Shown piece by piece: positions 53,273 through 61,191 of a stretch of 64,000 nt of DNA; the stretch's first letter is position 1; every line of letters begins with the position of its first letter. The notes under the pieces were generated by a model. It was given only the letters and a program-made list of their open reading frames with translations, did not search any database and had not been told where the DNA came from. This DNA is from SB11 sp943370295 (lineage in GTDB: Bacteria; Bacteroidota; Bacteroidia; UBA8524): positions 248,001-312,000 of the forward strand of contig CALRQL020000001.1 in assembly GCA_943370295.1 (NCBI GenBank). Direction: 5' to 3'. The translations under genes and the position numbers were made by a program.

Positions 53273-55015
53273 ATGCCCATTACCCCCGGTCCTTTATTGC
53301 AGCCCATACAATCACCTCAAGACCTTAAAAAGCTTTCGGTGGCTATGTTGCCTGCACTTTCATCCGAATTACGCCAATACCTTATTGATACCATTTCGGT
53401 ATACGGAGGGCATTTTGCGGCTAATTTGGGAGTGGTAGAACTGACTGTGGCGTTGCATTACGTGCTCAACACCCCATATGATAAATTAGTATGGGATGTG
53501 GGCCACCAAGCCTACGCACACAAGATACTTACGGGACGAAGGGATAATTTTCATACCAACCGTTTGTTAGGCGGTGTGAGCGGCTTTCCAAAAATGGCCG
53601 AAAGTGAATACGATACCTTTGGCACAGGACACAGCAGTACTTCCATCTCGGCAATAGTAGGTATGGCTGCTGCCGGCAAATTGTTGGCGGAAAACCGCAG
53701 CTATGTGGCAGTAATCGGCGATGGTGCACTCACAGGCGGTTTGGCTTTTGAGGGACTGAATCACGCTGGTGCGCTGCAATCGGATGTGTTGATTGTGTTG
53801 AATGATAACTCCATCAGCATTGATGCGAATACGGTTGCCATCCGTGAGTATAAAAATTATTTCGAGTCGTTAAAAATCAACTATTACGGCCCCGTTGACG
53901 GACATGACGTTCAACAATTAGTCAGCGTATTAACTGAACTAAAAACAGTAAAAGGCCCTAAGTTGTTGCATTGCCTTACCACCAAAGGCAAAGGCTTTGA
54001 GCCTGCCGAAAAAGAACAAACCAAGTGGCATGCACCCGGTGTGTTTGATAAAATTTCGGGTCAGATTGAGAAAAAAATACACAACCAACCCAAACCGCCT
54101 AAGTATCAGGATGTGTTTGGGCATACCTTGCTTGAACTGGCCAAACTGAATCCTAAAATTGTAGGAATTACCCCCGCAATGCCCAGCGGCTCAAGCATGA
54201 ATATTTTAATGGATGCCTTGCCCGATAGGGCTTTTGATGTAGGCATTGCAGAGCAACACGCAGTAACTTTTAGCGCAGGGTTGGCTACACAAGGCTTGGT
54301 GCCGTTTTGCAATATCTACTCAACGTTTATGCAACGGGCATACGACCAAGTGATACACGATGTGTGTGTGCAAAACCTGCCGGTGGTATTTTGTTTGGAT
54401 AGAGCAGGGCTTGCAGGTGCCGACGGGCCTACCCATCATGGGGCGTTCGATTTGGCTTTTATGCGCTGCTTGCCTAATATGATTGTGGCCGCCCCTATGA
54501 ACGAAGAGGAGCTGCGTAATCTGATGTACACTGCTCAACTTAATCCGCAACATCCCTTTACCATACGTTACCCAAGAGGGAATGGCGCAATGGCCGATTG
54601 GCAAACCCCGTTTACCGCAGTTGAAATCGGTAAAGGTAAAATACTGCAAGAAGGCAGCGATGTTGCCGTATTGACAGTGGGTACTGCGGGCAATTTGGCA
54701 CAAGTTGCCATTGCGCGGTTAGCAGGCAAATTATCAGTAGCACACTACGATATGCGCTTTGTGAAGCCTATTGATGAAACATTATTGCACCAGGTGGCTA
54801 AAAAATTCAGCAAAATTGTAACTGTAGAAGACGGCTGCCTTGCCGGAGGCTTTGGCAGCGCAGTACTTGAGTTTTTTGCAGACAATGGCTATACCCCTAA
54901 GGTGAAGCGTTTAGGGATACCTGATAACTTTATCGAACAAGGCGAACAGGAAGAATTGTACAAAATTTGCAGGTACGATGAAGACAGTATTGAGCTGGCT
55001 ATTAGGTCTGTATAA
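53273..55015 (+). CDS. dxs: 1-deoxy-D-xylulose-5-phosphate synthase (short form)
   Basis: A 580-residue ThDP-dependent enzyme that condenses pyruvate and glyceraldehyde 3-phosphate, the first step of the MEP isoprenoid pathway. ThDP and Mg motifs are GHQAYAHKILTG and VIGDGALTGG; DIGIAEQHAV-type sequence appears as DVGIAEQHAVTFSAGLA and the sugar-phosphate motif as RYPRGNG. The protein is about 40-50 residues shorter than the roughly 620-residue E. coli enzyme, and the difference lies in one place: NDNSISIDANT is followed almost at once by YFESLKINYYGPVDGHD, where E. coli has a long mobile segment. The frame is intact on both sides. A terminal overlap with the next gene is likely. Confidence 0.94.
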   Translation: MPITPGPLLQPIQSPQDLKKLSVAMLPALSSELRQYLIDTISVYGGHFAANLGVVELTVALHYVLNTPYDKLVWDVGHQAYAHKILTGRRDNFHTNRLLGGVSGFPKMAESEYDTFGTGHSSTSISAIVGMAAAGKLLAENRSYVAVIGDGALTGGLAFEGLNHAGALQSDVLIVLNDNSISIDANTVAIREYKNYFESLKINYYGPVDGHDVQQLVSVLTELKTVKGPKLLHCLTTKGKGFEPAEKEQTKWHAPGVFDKISGQIEKKIHNQPKPPKYQDVFGHTLLELAKLNPKIVGITPAMPSGSSMNILMDALPDRAFDVGIAEQHAVTFSAGLATQGLVPFCNIYSTFMQRAYDQVIHDVCVQNLPVVFCLDRAGLAGADGPTHHGAFDLAFMRCLPNMIVAAPMNEEELRNLMYTAQLNPQHPFTIRYPRGNGAMADWQTPFTAVEIGKGKILQEGSDVAVLTVGTAGNLAQVAIARLAGKLSVAHYDMRFVKPIDETLLHQVAKKFSKIVTVEDGCLAGGFGSAVLEFFADNGYTPKVKRLGIPDNFIEQGEQEELYKICRYDEDSIELAIRSV

Positions 55016-55499
55016 GAGTATAAATAAGAGCCGTAAAGCTGTTTATATTTTTCAAACAGCTTTGTCTACCGCGCAAATTTTACAAGCGTTTGAGCAAGAA
55101 ATTAAGACTCGTGAGTACTTTTCGTTTTTTGACAAAGGCGATGAGTTCCAAGGAAATATTACGTCCGATGGTTTTCGAATTCGAAGAATAGCAGGTCATA
55201 ATAGTCAAGGTGTGGTAGCAAACGTTGTTATTTTTGAAGACAAAGAAGGTTGTATTATTACTGCAACGATGACGAGCTATTTCTTTTACATCAAATGGCT
55301 TATTGTACTCTTTTTTACAGCCCTTTGTATTGTTGTAACCTGCATAACATTAAGCGATACAAGCTTTTCACTGTTTGTTTTGGCCTTTTATTTGTTACCC
55401 ATGTTTGCATACATAATACCAACAAGATTATTTGAATTTGAATGTGAAAAGGCAAAAGTGTTTATCGAAAAAACATTTCAGGCCGAAGCAATAACTTGA
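54978..55499 (+). CDS. uncharacterised membrane protein
   Basis: A 173-residue protein with a soluble N-terminal half (FEQEIKTREYFSFFDKGDEF ... IRRIAGHNSQGVV looks beta-rich) and two membrane helices (about 101-123 and 129-147) before a short charged tail. It is not recognised. If the ATG at 54978 is used it overlaps the 3' end of dxs by 38 bp in another frame; a TTG at 54990 is an alternative. Its composition is more AT-rich than dxs. It is followed closely by the SprT-like gene. Confidence 0.68.
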   Translation: MKTVLSWLLGLYKSINKSRKAVYIFQTALSTAQILQAFEQEIKTREYFSFFDKGDEFQGNITSDGFRIRRIAGHNSQGVVANVVIFEDKEGCIITATMTSYFFYIKWLIVLFFTALCIVVTCITLSDTSFSLFVLAFYLLPMFAYIIPTRLFEFECEKAKVFIEKTFQAEAIT

Positions 55500-55508
55500 T
55501 GTTTAGGC

Positions 55509-56126
55509 ATGACCCGCGATCAACTTGAAAAAGGACTTGCAAAGTATATACCCTTACCCGCCGTGCCGCTACTGGCACAATGGGTGATAGAGTTTGGTGC
55601 GCACTTACGTATCACCAAAGCCCGTAACTCAAAATTAGGGGATTACCGACATCCCTATGCAGGCGAAGGGCATCGTATCACCGTAAACCACAACCTAAAC
55701 CCGTACTCGTTTTTAATAACCTTGGTGCATGAAATGGCACATCTTACCACTTGGAATAAATACCGCAATAAAGTAAGTCCGCACGGACCTGAGTGGAAAA
55801 ACGAGTATAAAATACTGATGCGCGAAGTAGTAAAACTAAAGGTGTTTCCGTTAGATGTTTATAACGCATTGGTAGCCTATATGCAAAACCCCGCTGCATC
55901 CAGTTGCAGCGATGAGGATTTGTTGCGTACCCTGCGTAAGTACGATGTGAACAAAGAGTTTGAGCATTTGGAAGAATTGCCCGACAACTCTTTGTTTGCC
56001 TTAGATAACGGCATGGTAATGCGCAAAGGCCCCAAATCGCGCAAGCGGTATAAATGCTACGAAGTGAACTTACGACGTTATTACATGGTTAGTCCCTTAG
56101 CGGAGGTGAAACGTTTGGAGGAGTAA
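55509..56126 (+). CDS. SprT-like zinc metalloprotease domain protein
   Basis: A 205-residue protein with an SprT-like domain. The zinc-binding active site is VHEMAHLTTW (HExxH, around residues 75-84), and PHGPEWKNEYKILMREVV supplies the downstream His and conserved Trp. The C-terminal third ends in a basic segment (RKGPKSRKRYKCYEVNLRRY). Eukaryotic relatives (Spartan) cut DNA-protein crosslinks; bacterial function is unsettled. It lies 9 bp after the membrane-protein gene and 365 bp before recJ. Confidence 0.85.
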   Translation: MTRDQLEKGLAKYIPLPAVPLLAQWVIEFGAHLRITKARNSKLGDYRHPYAGEGHRITVNHNLNPYSFLITLVHEMAHLTTWNKYRNKVSPHGPEWKNEYKILMREVVKLKVFPLDVYNALVAYMQNPAASSCSDEDLLRTLRKYDVNKEFEHLEELPDNSLFALDNGMVMRKGPKSRKRYKCYEVNLRRYYMVSPLAEVKRLEE

Positions 56127-56196
56127 CAAGTACACTGTCCGTAGTGCTGAACTCGTTTCGGCATCGTATGGTCTAACTCTTAAATGTTGTTGCTGT

Positions 56197-56295
56197 AACA
56201 GGATTGAAATCCTGTTCTGTTAGAATTACCCTATTCGAGCGGACTTAAGTCCGCTCGAATAGGGTAGCAGCAAAAACGGTGGATTTCAATCCGCC
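56197..56295 (+). repeat. compound palindromic element C
   Basis: The hairpin AACAGGATT-GA-AATCCTGTT (56197-56216) is followed by CTGTTAGAAT, a loop-free 40-bp palindrome (56227-56266, core GCGGACTTAAGTCCGC, left arm beginning TACCCTATTCGA), the flank GCAGCAAAAAC, and the mirror hairpin GGTGGATT-TC-AATCCGCC (56278-56295, one G-T pair). Layout and flanks match copy B. The outer arm of the long palindrome differs from both A and B but is fully self-complementary. Confidence 0.92.
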
Positions 56296-56440
56296 AAAAA
56301 TGTACCCAAACCACTTCACATGACGTTAATCTAACAATTGATTTTATAGCTTGTTGATAAAGAGTGATTTGTGTTGAGGCTTGCCAAATGTGGTACGCAA
56401 CATTTAGTAATAAACTATAAACAATTACTTTTCTTTATCG

Positions 56441-56448
56441 TAACTTTG
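56441..56448 (+). promoter_or_regulatory. -7 element TAACTTTG upstream of recJ
   Basis: TAACTTTG fits TAnnTTTG exactly and ends 43 nt before the preferred recJ ATG at 56492. Confidence 0.5.
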
Positions 56449-56491
56449 GAATTTGACAATACCCTGACCGAACCCTATTTTGATACTGACA

Positions 56492-58225
56492 ATGAAGCCG
56501 CGACTTAGATGGATGCCCAAACCTCAACCCGACTCTCAGTTGGTGGAGCATCTTAGTTCGCAGCTAAACATAGGCGATTCGCTGGCATCTTTGCTGGTGA
56601 TGCGGGGTATAGCAACCTTTGAAGAAGCCCGCCGGTTTTTTCGCCCACAGCACTCTGATTTACACGATCCATTCCTGATGAAGGATATGGACAAAGCCAT
56701 TGAGCGCATCGAAAAAGCTATTGCAGCCAACGAACGCATTATGGTGTATGGTGATTATGACGTTGACGGCACTACATCGGTTGCAGTGGTGTATTCGTTT
56801 TTTAAGAAAATTTACTCGAACATAGAGTATTACATCCCCGACCGATACAAAGAAGGATACGGCATATCGGAAATGGGTATTGACTATGCTGCCGAAAGCG
56901 GTATCACCTTGATTATTGCCCTTGATTGTGGTATTAAATCGTGCGATAAAATTGAGTATGCCAAGCAAAAAAGCGTAGAGTTTATTATTTGTGATCACCA
57001 CTTGCCCGGTGAAATATTGCCCGATGCCTCGGCTGTGCTTGATCCTAAACGTCCCGATTGTGAATACCCTTTTAAAGAGTTGTCAGGATGTGGTATCGGG
57101 TTTAAGTTGTGCCAAGCTTACAGCGAGAAAAACAGCATCGATATTGAGGAACTGTATGAATACTTAGACCTTGTGGCGGTGAGCATTGCCTCTGATTTGG
57201 TGAAGATAACCGACGAAAACAGGGTGTTGGCGTATTTCGGGCTTCAAAAAATTGCCGAAAATCCTCATTCAGGGTTAAGAGCGTTATTAGAGTTTTATAA
57301 ACCCAAAGAAGAATATTCCATCAGCGATTTAGTGTTTTCAGTTGGCCCCCGTATTAATGCGGCGGGTCGTGTGGCGCACGCACAGGCTGCGGTGCAACTG
57401 CTTACTGAAACCGATATTGTAAAGGCCCGTGAGTTTGCGCAGGTATTGAACCAACAAAACACAGAACGTAAAGAGTTTGATAGCAACACCACCGACGAAG
57501 CCCTTAGTATGATTGAGGCGGATAGCGCATTCGGTACACGTTTCAGTAATGTGCTCTTTAATTCAAGCTGGCACAAAGGGGTGATTGGTATTGTGGCCTC
57601 GCGCCTTATCGAAAAATATTATAAGCCTACCATTATCCTTACCGAATCGGAAGGTAAAGTAACAGGCTCAGCCCGTTCGGTAAACGGGTTTGATATACAC
57701 GCCGCTATTGATGCTTGCGGACATCTTTTGCTGCATTACGGCGGACATAACCATGCCGCAGGTTTATCGTTATTACCCGAAAACCTTCCCGCGTTTTTGA
57801 ATGAGTTTGAACGGATTGTAAAAGATACTATCGACGAGCATAGTTTACACCCCACGATTGATTACGACGCTGAGATTGATTTAACAGATATCACAGGTAA
57901 GTTTACCCGCATATTGAAACAATTTTCACCTTTCGGGCCGGGCAATATGAACCCTGTGTTTTTAACCCGCGATTTAAAGGTAAAAGACGGAATGGCGCGC
58001 GTGGTGGGTAATAACCACCTTAAGCTGACAGTAACCGATACCGATGAAATTATCAGTTTTGAAGCCATTGCATTTGACTTTGGTCACTATTGCAAAACGC
58101 TGTTAGACGGACCGTTTGATTTGTGTTATACTATCGAGGAGAACACGTTTAACGGTAAAACCACGCTGCAATTCAACATAAAAGATATTAAACCACACGC
58201 TGTAAACGGTTTCGATGGCAATTAA
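56492..58225 (+). CDS. recJ: single-stranded-DNA-specific exonuclease RecJ
   Basis: A 577-residue 5'-3' ssDNA exonuclease of the DHH superfamily. An in-frame TTG lies four codons upstream; the ATG at 56492 is preferred. Motifs are YGDYDVDGTTSVAV (motif I), ALDCGIK (motif II), ICDHHLPG (the DHH motif), INAAGRVAHA, and GGHNHAAGL (DHHA1 domain). The C-terminal OB-like domain is present, so the length is normal. It functions in recombination and mismatch repair end-processing. Its last 11 bp overlap the folB start, suggesting translational coupling. Confidence 0.94.
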   Translation: MKPRLRWMPKPQPDSQLVEHLSSQLNIGDSLASLLVMRGIATFEEARRFFRPQHSDLHDPFLMKDMDKAIERIEKAIAANERIMVYGDYDVDGTTSVAVVYSFFKKIYSNIEYYIPDRYKEGYGISEMGIDYAAESGITLIIALDCGIKSCDKIEYAKQKSVEFIICDHHLPGEILPDASAVLDPKRPDCEYPFKELSGCGIGFKLCQAYSEKNSIDIEELYEYLDLVAVSIASDLVKITDENRVLAYFGLQKIAENPHSGLRALLEFYKPKEEYSISDLVFSVGPRINAAGRVAHAQAAVQLLTETDIVKAREFAQVLNQQNTERKEFDSNTTDEALSMIEADSAFGTRFSNVLFNSSWHKGVIGIVASRLIEKYYKPTIILTESEGKVTGSARSVNGFDIHAAIDACGHLLLHYGGHNHAAGLSLLPENLPAFLNEFERIVKDTIDEHSLHPTIDYDAEIDLTDITGKFTRILKQFSPFGPGNMNPVFLTRDLKVKDGMARVVGNNHLKLTVTDTDEIISFEAIAFDFGHYCKTLLDGPFDLCYTIEENTFNGKTTLQFNIKDIKPHAVNGFDGN

Positions 58226-58592
58226 AGGCACTGTTTCATTAGAGGGAATCGAATTTTTTTCATACCACGGTTTGTATGATTTTGAGCGCGAAAAAGGCAA
58301 CACCTTTATCATTGATGTTTTTATGCAACGCCAATACGAAAGCGATGAATTACACAGCCTTGTAGCCACTATTGATTATGAAAAGGTATATGCCCTTGTT
58401 GAGGCTGTGATGGCCGAGCCTGAAGGCCTGCTTGAGACGGTTGCGCAAAAGATGCAGGTTGCCATTACTGCTGAATTTAGCAATGTTGAAAAGCTTACCC
58501 TGAAAATAAAAAAGAAGAACCCCCCAATAAAAAATGCAAAACTAAGTTATTCGGCATTCCAGTTAGAGTGGGACGTAAACTCTGTAAAGTAA
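58215..58592 (+). CDS. folB: dihydroneopterin aldolase
   Basis: A 125-residue FolB, which cleaves 7,8-dihydroneopterin to 6-hydroxymethyl-dihydropterin and glycolaldehyde in folate synthesis. Landmarks are LEGIEFFSYHGLYDFEREKG (conserved YHG and Glu), the TIDYEKVYALVEAVM segment, the LLETVAQKM helix and the KKKNPPIKN strand with the catalytic Lys. The start overlaps recJ by 11 bp and the 3' end overlaps the convergent GT39-like gene by 46 bp. Confidence 0.92.
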   Translation: MAIKGTVSLEGIEFFSYHGLYDFEREKGNTFIIDVFMQRQYESDELHSLVATIDYEKVYALVEAVMAEPEGLLETVAQKMQVAITAEFSNVEKLTLKIKKKNPPIKNAKLSYSAFQLEWDVNSVK

Positions 58593-60139
58593 AAAGTGGT
58601 TGCACCAAACACCACGCTCTCCATCGGACTATTACCTGCAATCTTACTGCTTGATACCACAAAAGGTGCCGTTGTTTTTGTTGTGTCTAACACACTACTC
58701 CAATTCTCAGCTTTCACAAAGCGGTACTTACCCAATCGGTTAAAATCATCAAAATCGGCTTTATAATACTCCTTTTCAAGCGTTTTAAACTCTTTTGGTG
58801 CGATGTCGCAAAACGTTATCAGGTATAGGTAGCTTTCGCCTGTAGTATTCTCAATATAAATGTTAGAAAACTTGTCTTTATAGTTGTTTAGCTTTTGATA
58901 CATCAGCAACAGTTGGTGCTGTTGGTTGCGGCTGCGTAAATCTACAGAGTTGTGATAGCTGTATGCAGTACTTAAACAAACGGTGAACAATACAACCAGC
59001 CCTAAACTATGACCCCACGTTGTTAGTTTATCATTTTTAATCAATCGGGTAAAAAATACCCATCCAATAGCAGTACAAACAGGGGCTAAAATTGCCAATC
59101 CCGAGGCCCTTAACGCATGAGGGTTTGCATACGTAAGTGCCGCAGGCAGCAACGCGGCAAGCAAAGTAAGGGCAATAAGTACAAGCGGAAATTTGCCGGT
59201 GAACTTTTTATAGTTAATTACCAATAAAATGATGCCTACGTAAAAGAATACAACTTCAACGGGGTATAGCCTGTAAATACTAAGGTTGTTATGTGTGCCG
59301 GATGAAAAGAACAAAAACTCAGGACTTAGATTGAGGCCAATGTTTTTAAGTACCGCTCCCCAACTTTCCAATGAATTAAGGGGAAGACTTTGTGTTTTGG
59401 CGCGGGCAAAAAACAAGTCGGGGTTTTGCAGTAAGGTGTACAGTTGCGGAAAAGCACCCAGCAGGCCGCCAATACTCAAAAACAGCAGCGGCTTGACTTT
59501 ATTTTTAGTGGTGATAAAAACATCAACCGCAATTACAAGAGCCAGCACAAGCGCTGTGATTTTTGACGCCTGATAAGCATTGGAGCTAAACCCCGTTACA
59601 AACCCTAATAGCAGCAATCCCCACAAATTAGTATAAGTAAGCACTCGGTATTTTTGCCACAGGTACAATACTAAGGCGATGAACAAGAAAGGCAACACTG
59701 CCCCCTCGTGAGCCATGCGTGAGAAAAGTATGTGCCAAGCTGATAAACAAGCAACGGCTAACCCTGCAATGGCTGTAGTGATTGAAAAACTGTTTCTTAA
59801 AAATAAAAACAAAAGCCACAGTGCAAGAAGACTTAGCAACGCATTGGTAATTCTTGCAGCACCTATTGAAAATCCTGTGAGTTTATAAACCCCTGCAAAA
59901 ATCCATGCTTGTAGCGCGGGGCGGTTATCACCGTCGCCCAAACCGCGCACAATAAACGGGTTGGGGGTGTCCCAACGGTCTTTCCCGGTTTCGGCAATAC
60001 TTCGGCCGTCATAAATGTTACTCAGTTCATCCTGATTTATAGCCAACGGATACTGCAAAGGCTTGTACAACCGCAAAAAAGCTGCTGCAAGCAACAATAA
60101 AACAACCAGCAGTTTTTGTGGGCTACTAAGTCCGTTCAC
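58547..60139 (-). CDS. GT39/ArnT-like membrane glycosyltransferase
   Basis: A 530-residue polytopic membrane protein with about 11 hydrophobic helices. The first periplasmic loop carries NQDELSNIYDGRSIAETGKD, whose acidic DE pair matches the catalytic Asp-Glu of PMT/ArnT (GT-C fold) enzymes that use polyprenyl-phosphate sugars, and NRPALQAWIFAGVY follows in the expected place. The C-terminal soluble domain is short. Acceptor and sugar are unknown. It begins 2 bp after the Nudix stop in a minus-strand operon, and its last 46 bp overlap folB on the other strand. Confidence 0.82.
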   Translation of the reverse strand: MNGLSSPQKLLVVLLLLAAAFLRLYKPLQYPLAINQDELSNIYDGRSIAETGKDRWDTPNPFIVRGLGDGDNRPALQAWIFAGVYKLTGFSIGAARITNALLSLLALWLLFLFLRNSFSITTAIAGLAVACLSAWHILFSRMAHEGAVLPFLFIALVLYLWQKYRVLTYTNLWGLLLLGFVTGFSSNAYQASKITALVLALVIAVDVFITTKNKVKPLLFLSIGGLLGAFPQLYTLLQNPDLFFARAKTQSLPLNSLESWGAVLKNIGLNLSPEFLFFSSGTHNNLSIYRLYPVEVVFFYVGIILLVINYKKFTGKFPLVLIALTLLAALLPAALTYANPHALRASGLAILAPVCTAIGWVFFTRLIKNDKLTTWGHSLGLVVLFTVCLSTAYSYHNSVDLRSRNQQHQLLLMYQKLNNYKDKFSNIYIENTTGESYLYLITFCDIAPKEFKTLEKEYYKADFDDFNRLGKYRFVKAENWSSVLDTTKTTAPFVVSSSKIAGNSPMESVVFGATTFYFTEFTSHSNWNAE

Positions 60140-60141
60140 AA

Positions 60142-60588
60142 TCAGTTGTTATGACTTCGTAAAATCATTTTGCATACCTTCTTATCAATAGGGAAGGTTA
60201 GCATATCGGGCGATAGCTCGGTTAACGGCATCCAATGAAAACGGATGCGGTGCTCATTGGCTACCTCAATCCAGTTGGTGTTTATGGGTTGTTCTTTGTG
60301 CAAGCGTTCAATAAAATAATAGATAGAAAAAACCTGGTCGGTTTCAATAAAAACGCTTCGTTGGAAAAAATCGGTTGTGTATAAATGTCCCAACACACCT
60401 ACATCCATGTTCAACTCTTCTTTAATCTCGCGCTTCAAACATTCTATCGGTCCTTCGCCGGGGTTTAGCCCCCCGCCGGGGTATTTTGTCATTTCACGTT
60501 CCATATACACTTCGTCGGCCAGCAAAATGTTGCCGTCTTCAATCAAAATGCCGTACACGCGTATATTAAATCGGGTAATCGGTTGCAT
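60142..60588 (-). CDS. Nudix hydrolase with an altered Nudix box
   Basis: A 148-residue Nudix protein. The Nudix box reads GGLNPGEGPIECLKREIKEE followed by LNM; the metal-binding RE..EE core is intact, but the usual Gly of the closing EExGU is Asn. The N-terminus (TRFNIRVYGILIEDGNILLA) and C-terminal strands fit the fold. Nudix enzymes hydrolyse nucleoside diphosphates linked to another group; the substrate is unknown. It sits between the DUF421 gene (26 bp upstream) and the glycosyltransferase (2 bp downstream). Confidence 0.9.
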   Translation of the reverse strand: MQPITRFNIRVYGILIEDGNILLADEVYMEREMTKYPGGGLNPGEGPIECLKREIKEELNMDVGVLGHLYTTDFFQRSVFIETDQVFSIYYFIERLHKEQPINTNWIEVANEHRIRFHWMPLTELSPDMLTFPIDKKVCKMILRSHNN

Positions 60589-60614
60589 AATATTCAGTTT
60601 ATGAGTTAAAAAAA

Positions 60615-61133
60615 TTAAACCTTACTCGTATGTCGCAATTTTTTCTTTTTCACCCTTGCAGGCACATTAGGGTCAACTGCAATCACGCTCACATTGCCGT
60701 CCGTTTCAAAAACAGCCAGTTCCACCTCATAAAAGCCGTGTAAACCGTGTTCGCGAATGGCCGTCATTAGCTCGTCTTCTGTCATTTTCACTTTATCCAA
60801 GTTGTTCTTCTGCAATTTTCCTTCGTAAATCAGCATCACAGGTTCGCCTTGTATCAACTTGTTTAACATGGGAAATCTGAACTTTAAAAGTTTCAGTATG
60901 TAGTTTAGAAGAAACAATACGCCACCTGATATAATTCCGCCTGCAAGGCTGGTGTTTTCGCCCACCATTGAGTTTTGTACGGAATTACTAATCAGTAAAA
61001 TAAAAACTAAATCAATTATAGAAAGCTGCGATAACTCCCGCTTACCCAAAACAATCATACCGGCCACTAACAGTAAATAAATTACCGTAGTGCGGAAACC
61101 CACATCGGCCAGCATATTTAAAAGGTTTTCCAT
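60615..61133 (-). CDS. DUF421 (YetF-like) membrane protein
   Basis: A 172-residue protein of the DUF421/YetF family: three N-terminal membrane helices (about 14-30, 38-52, 62-80) and a cytoplasmic domain with GEPVMLIYEGKLQKNNLDKVKM and the ELMTAIREHGL motif. A basic C-terminus (ARVKKKKLRHTSKV) follows. The family is common in bacteria; YetF-type proteins have no firmly assigned role. It heads the three-gene minus-strand operon and diverges from the dihydroorotase gene. Confidence 0.9.
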   Translation of the reverse strand: MENLLNMLADVGFRTTVIYLLLVAGMIVLGKRELSQLSIIDLVFILLISNSVQNSMVGENTSLAGGIISGGVLFLLNYILKLLKFRFPMLNKLIQGEPVMLIYEGKLQKNNLDKVKMTEDELMTAIREHGLHGFYEVELAVFETDGNVSVIAVDPNVPARVKKKKLRHTSKV

Positions 61134-61151
61134 TGTCGGTTTTTTTCAAAC

Positions 61152-61159
61152 CAAAGATA
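61152..61159 (-). promoter_or_regulatory. -7 element TATCTTTG for the DUF421 operon
   Basis: On the minus strand TATCTTTG fits TAnnTTTG and ends 18 nt before the ATG at 61133. It is 4 bp from the plus-strand element at 61164, giving a back-to-back promoter pair like that between asnS and rpoN. Confidence 0.5.
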
Positions 61160-61163
61160 AAAC

Positions 61164-61171
61164 TAACTTCG
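61164..61171 (+). promoter_or_regulatory. -7 variant TAACTTCG for dihydroorotase
   Basis: TAACTTCG, a TAnnTTCG variant, ends 20 nt before the dihydroorotase ATG at 61192. Confidence 0.35.
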
Positions 61172-61191
61172 AACCTTGTATTAACGCACAC

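Larger units (their letters stand above)
56127..56491. other. 365-bp spacer with two classes of palindromic repeat
   Basis: No ORF is supported. It contains a REP-like hairpin TGCTGAA-CTCGT-TTCGGCA (56145-56163), compound palindromic element C (56197-56295), and a -7 element at 56441-56448 for recJ. The two repeat classes lie 33 bp apart. Confidence 0.6.

Noticed and set aside
53273..55015. Dxs broken by a frameshift to explain its short length
   Set aside because: Motifs on both sides of the missing segment are in the same frame without stops; a compact form is simpler.
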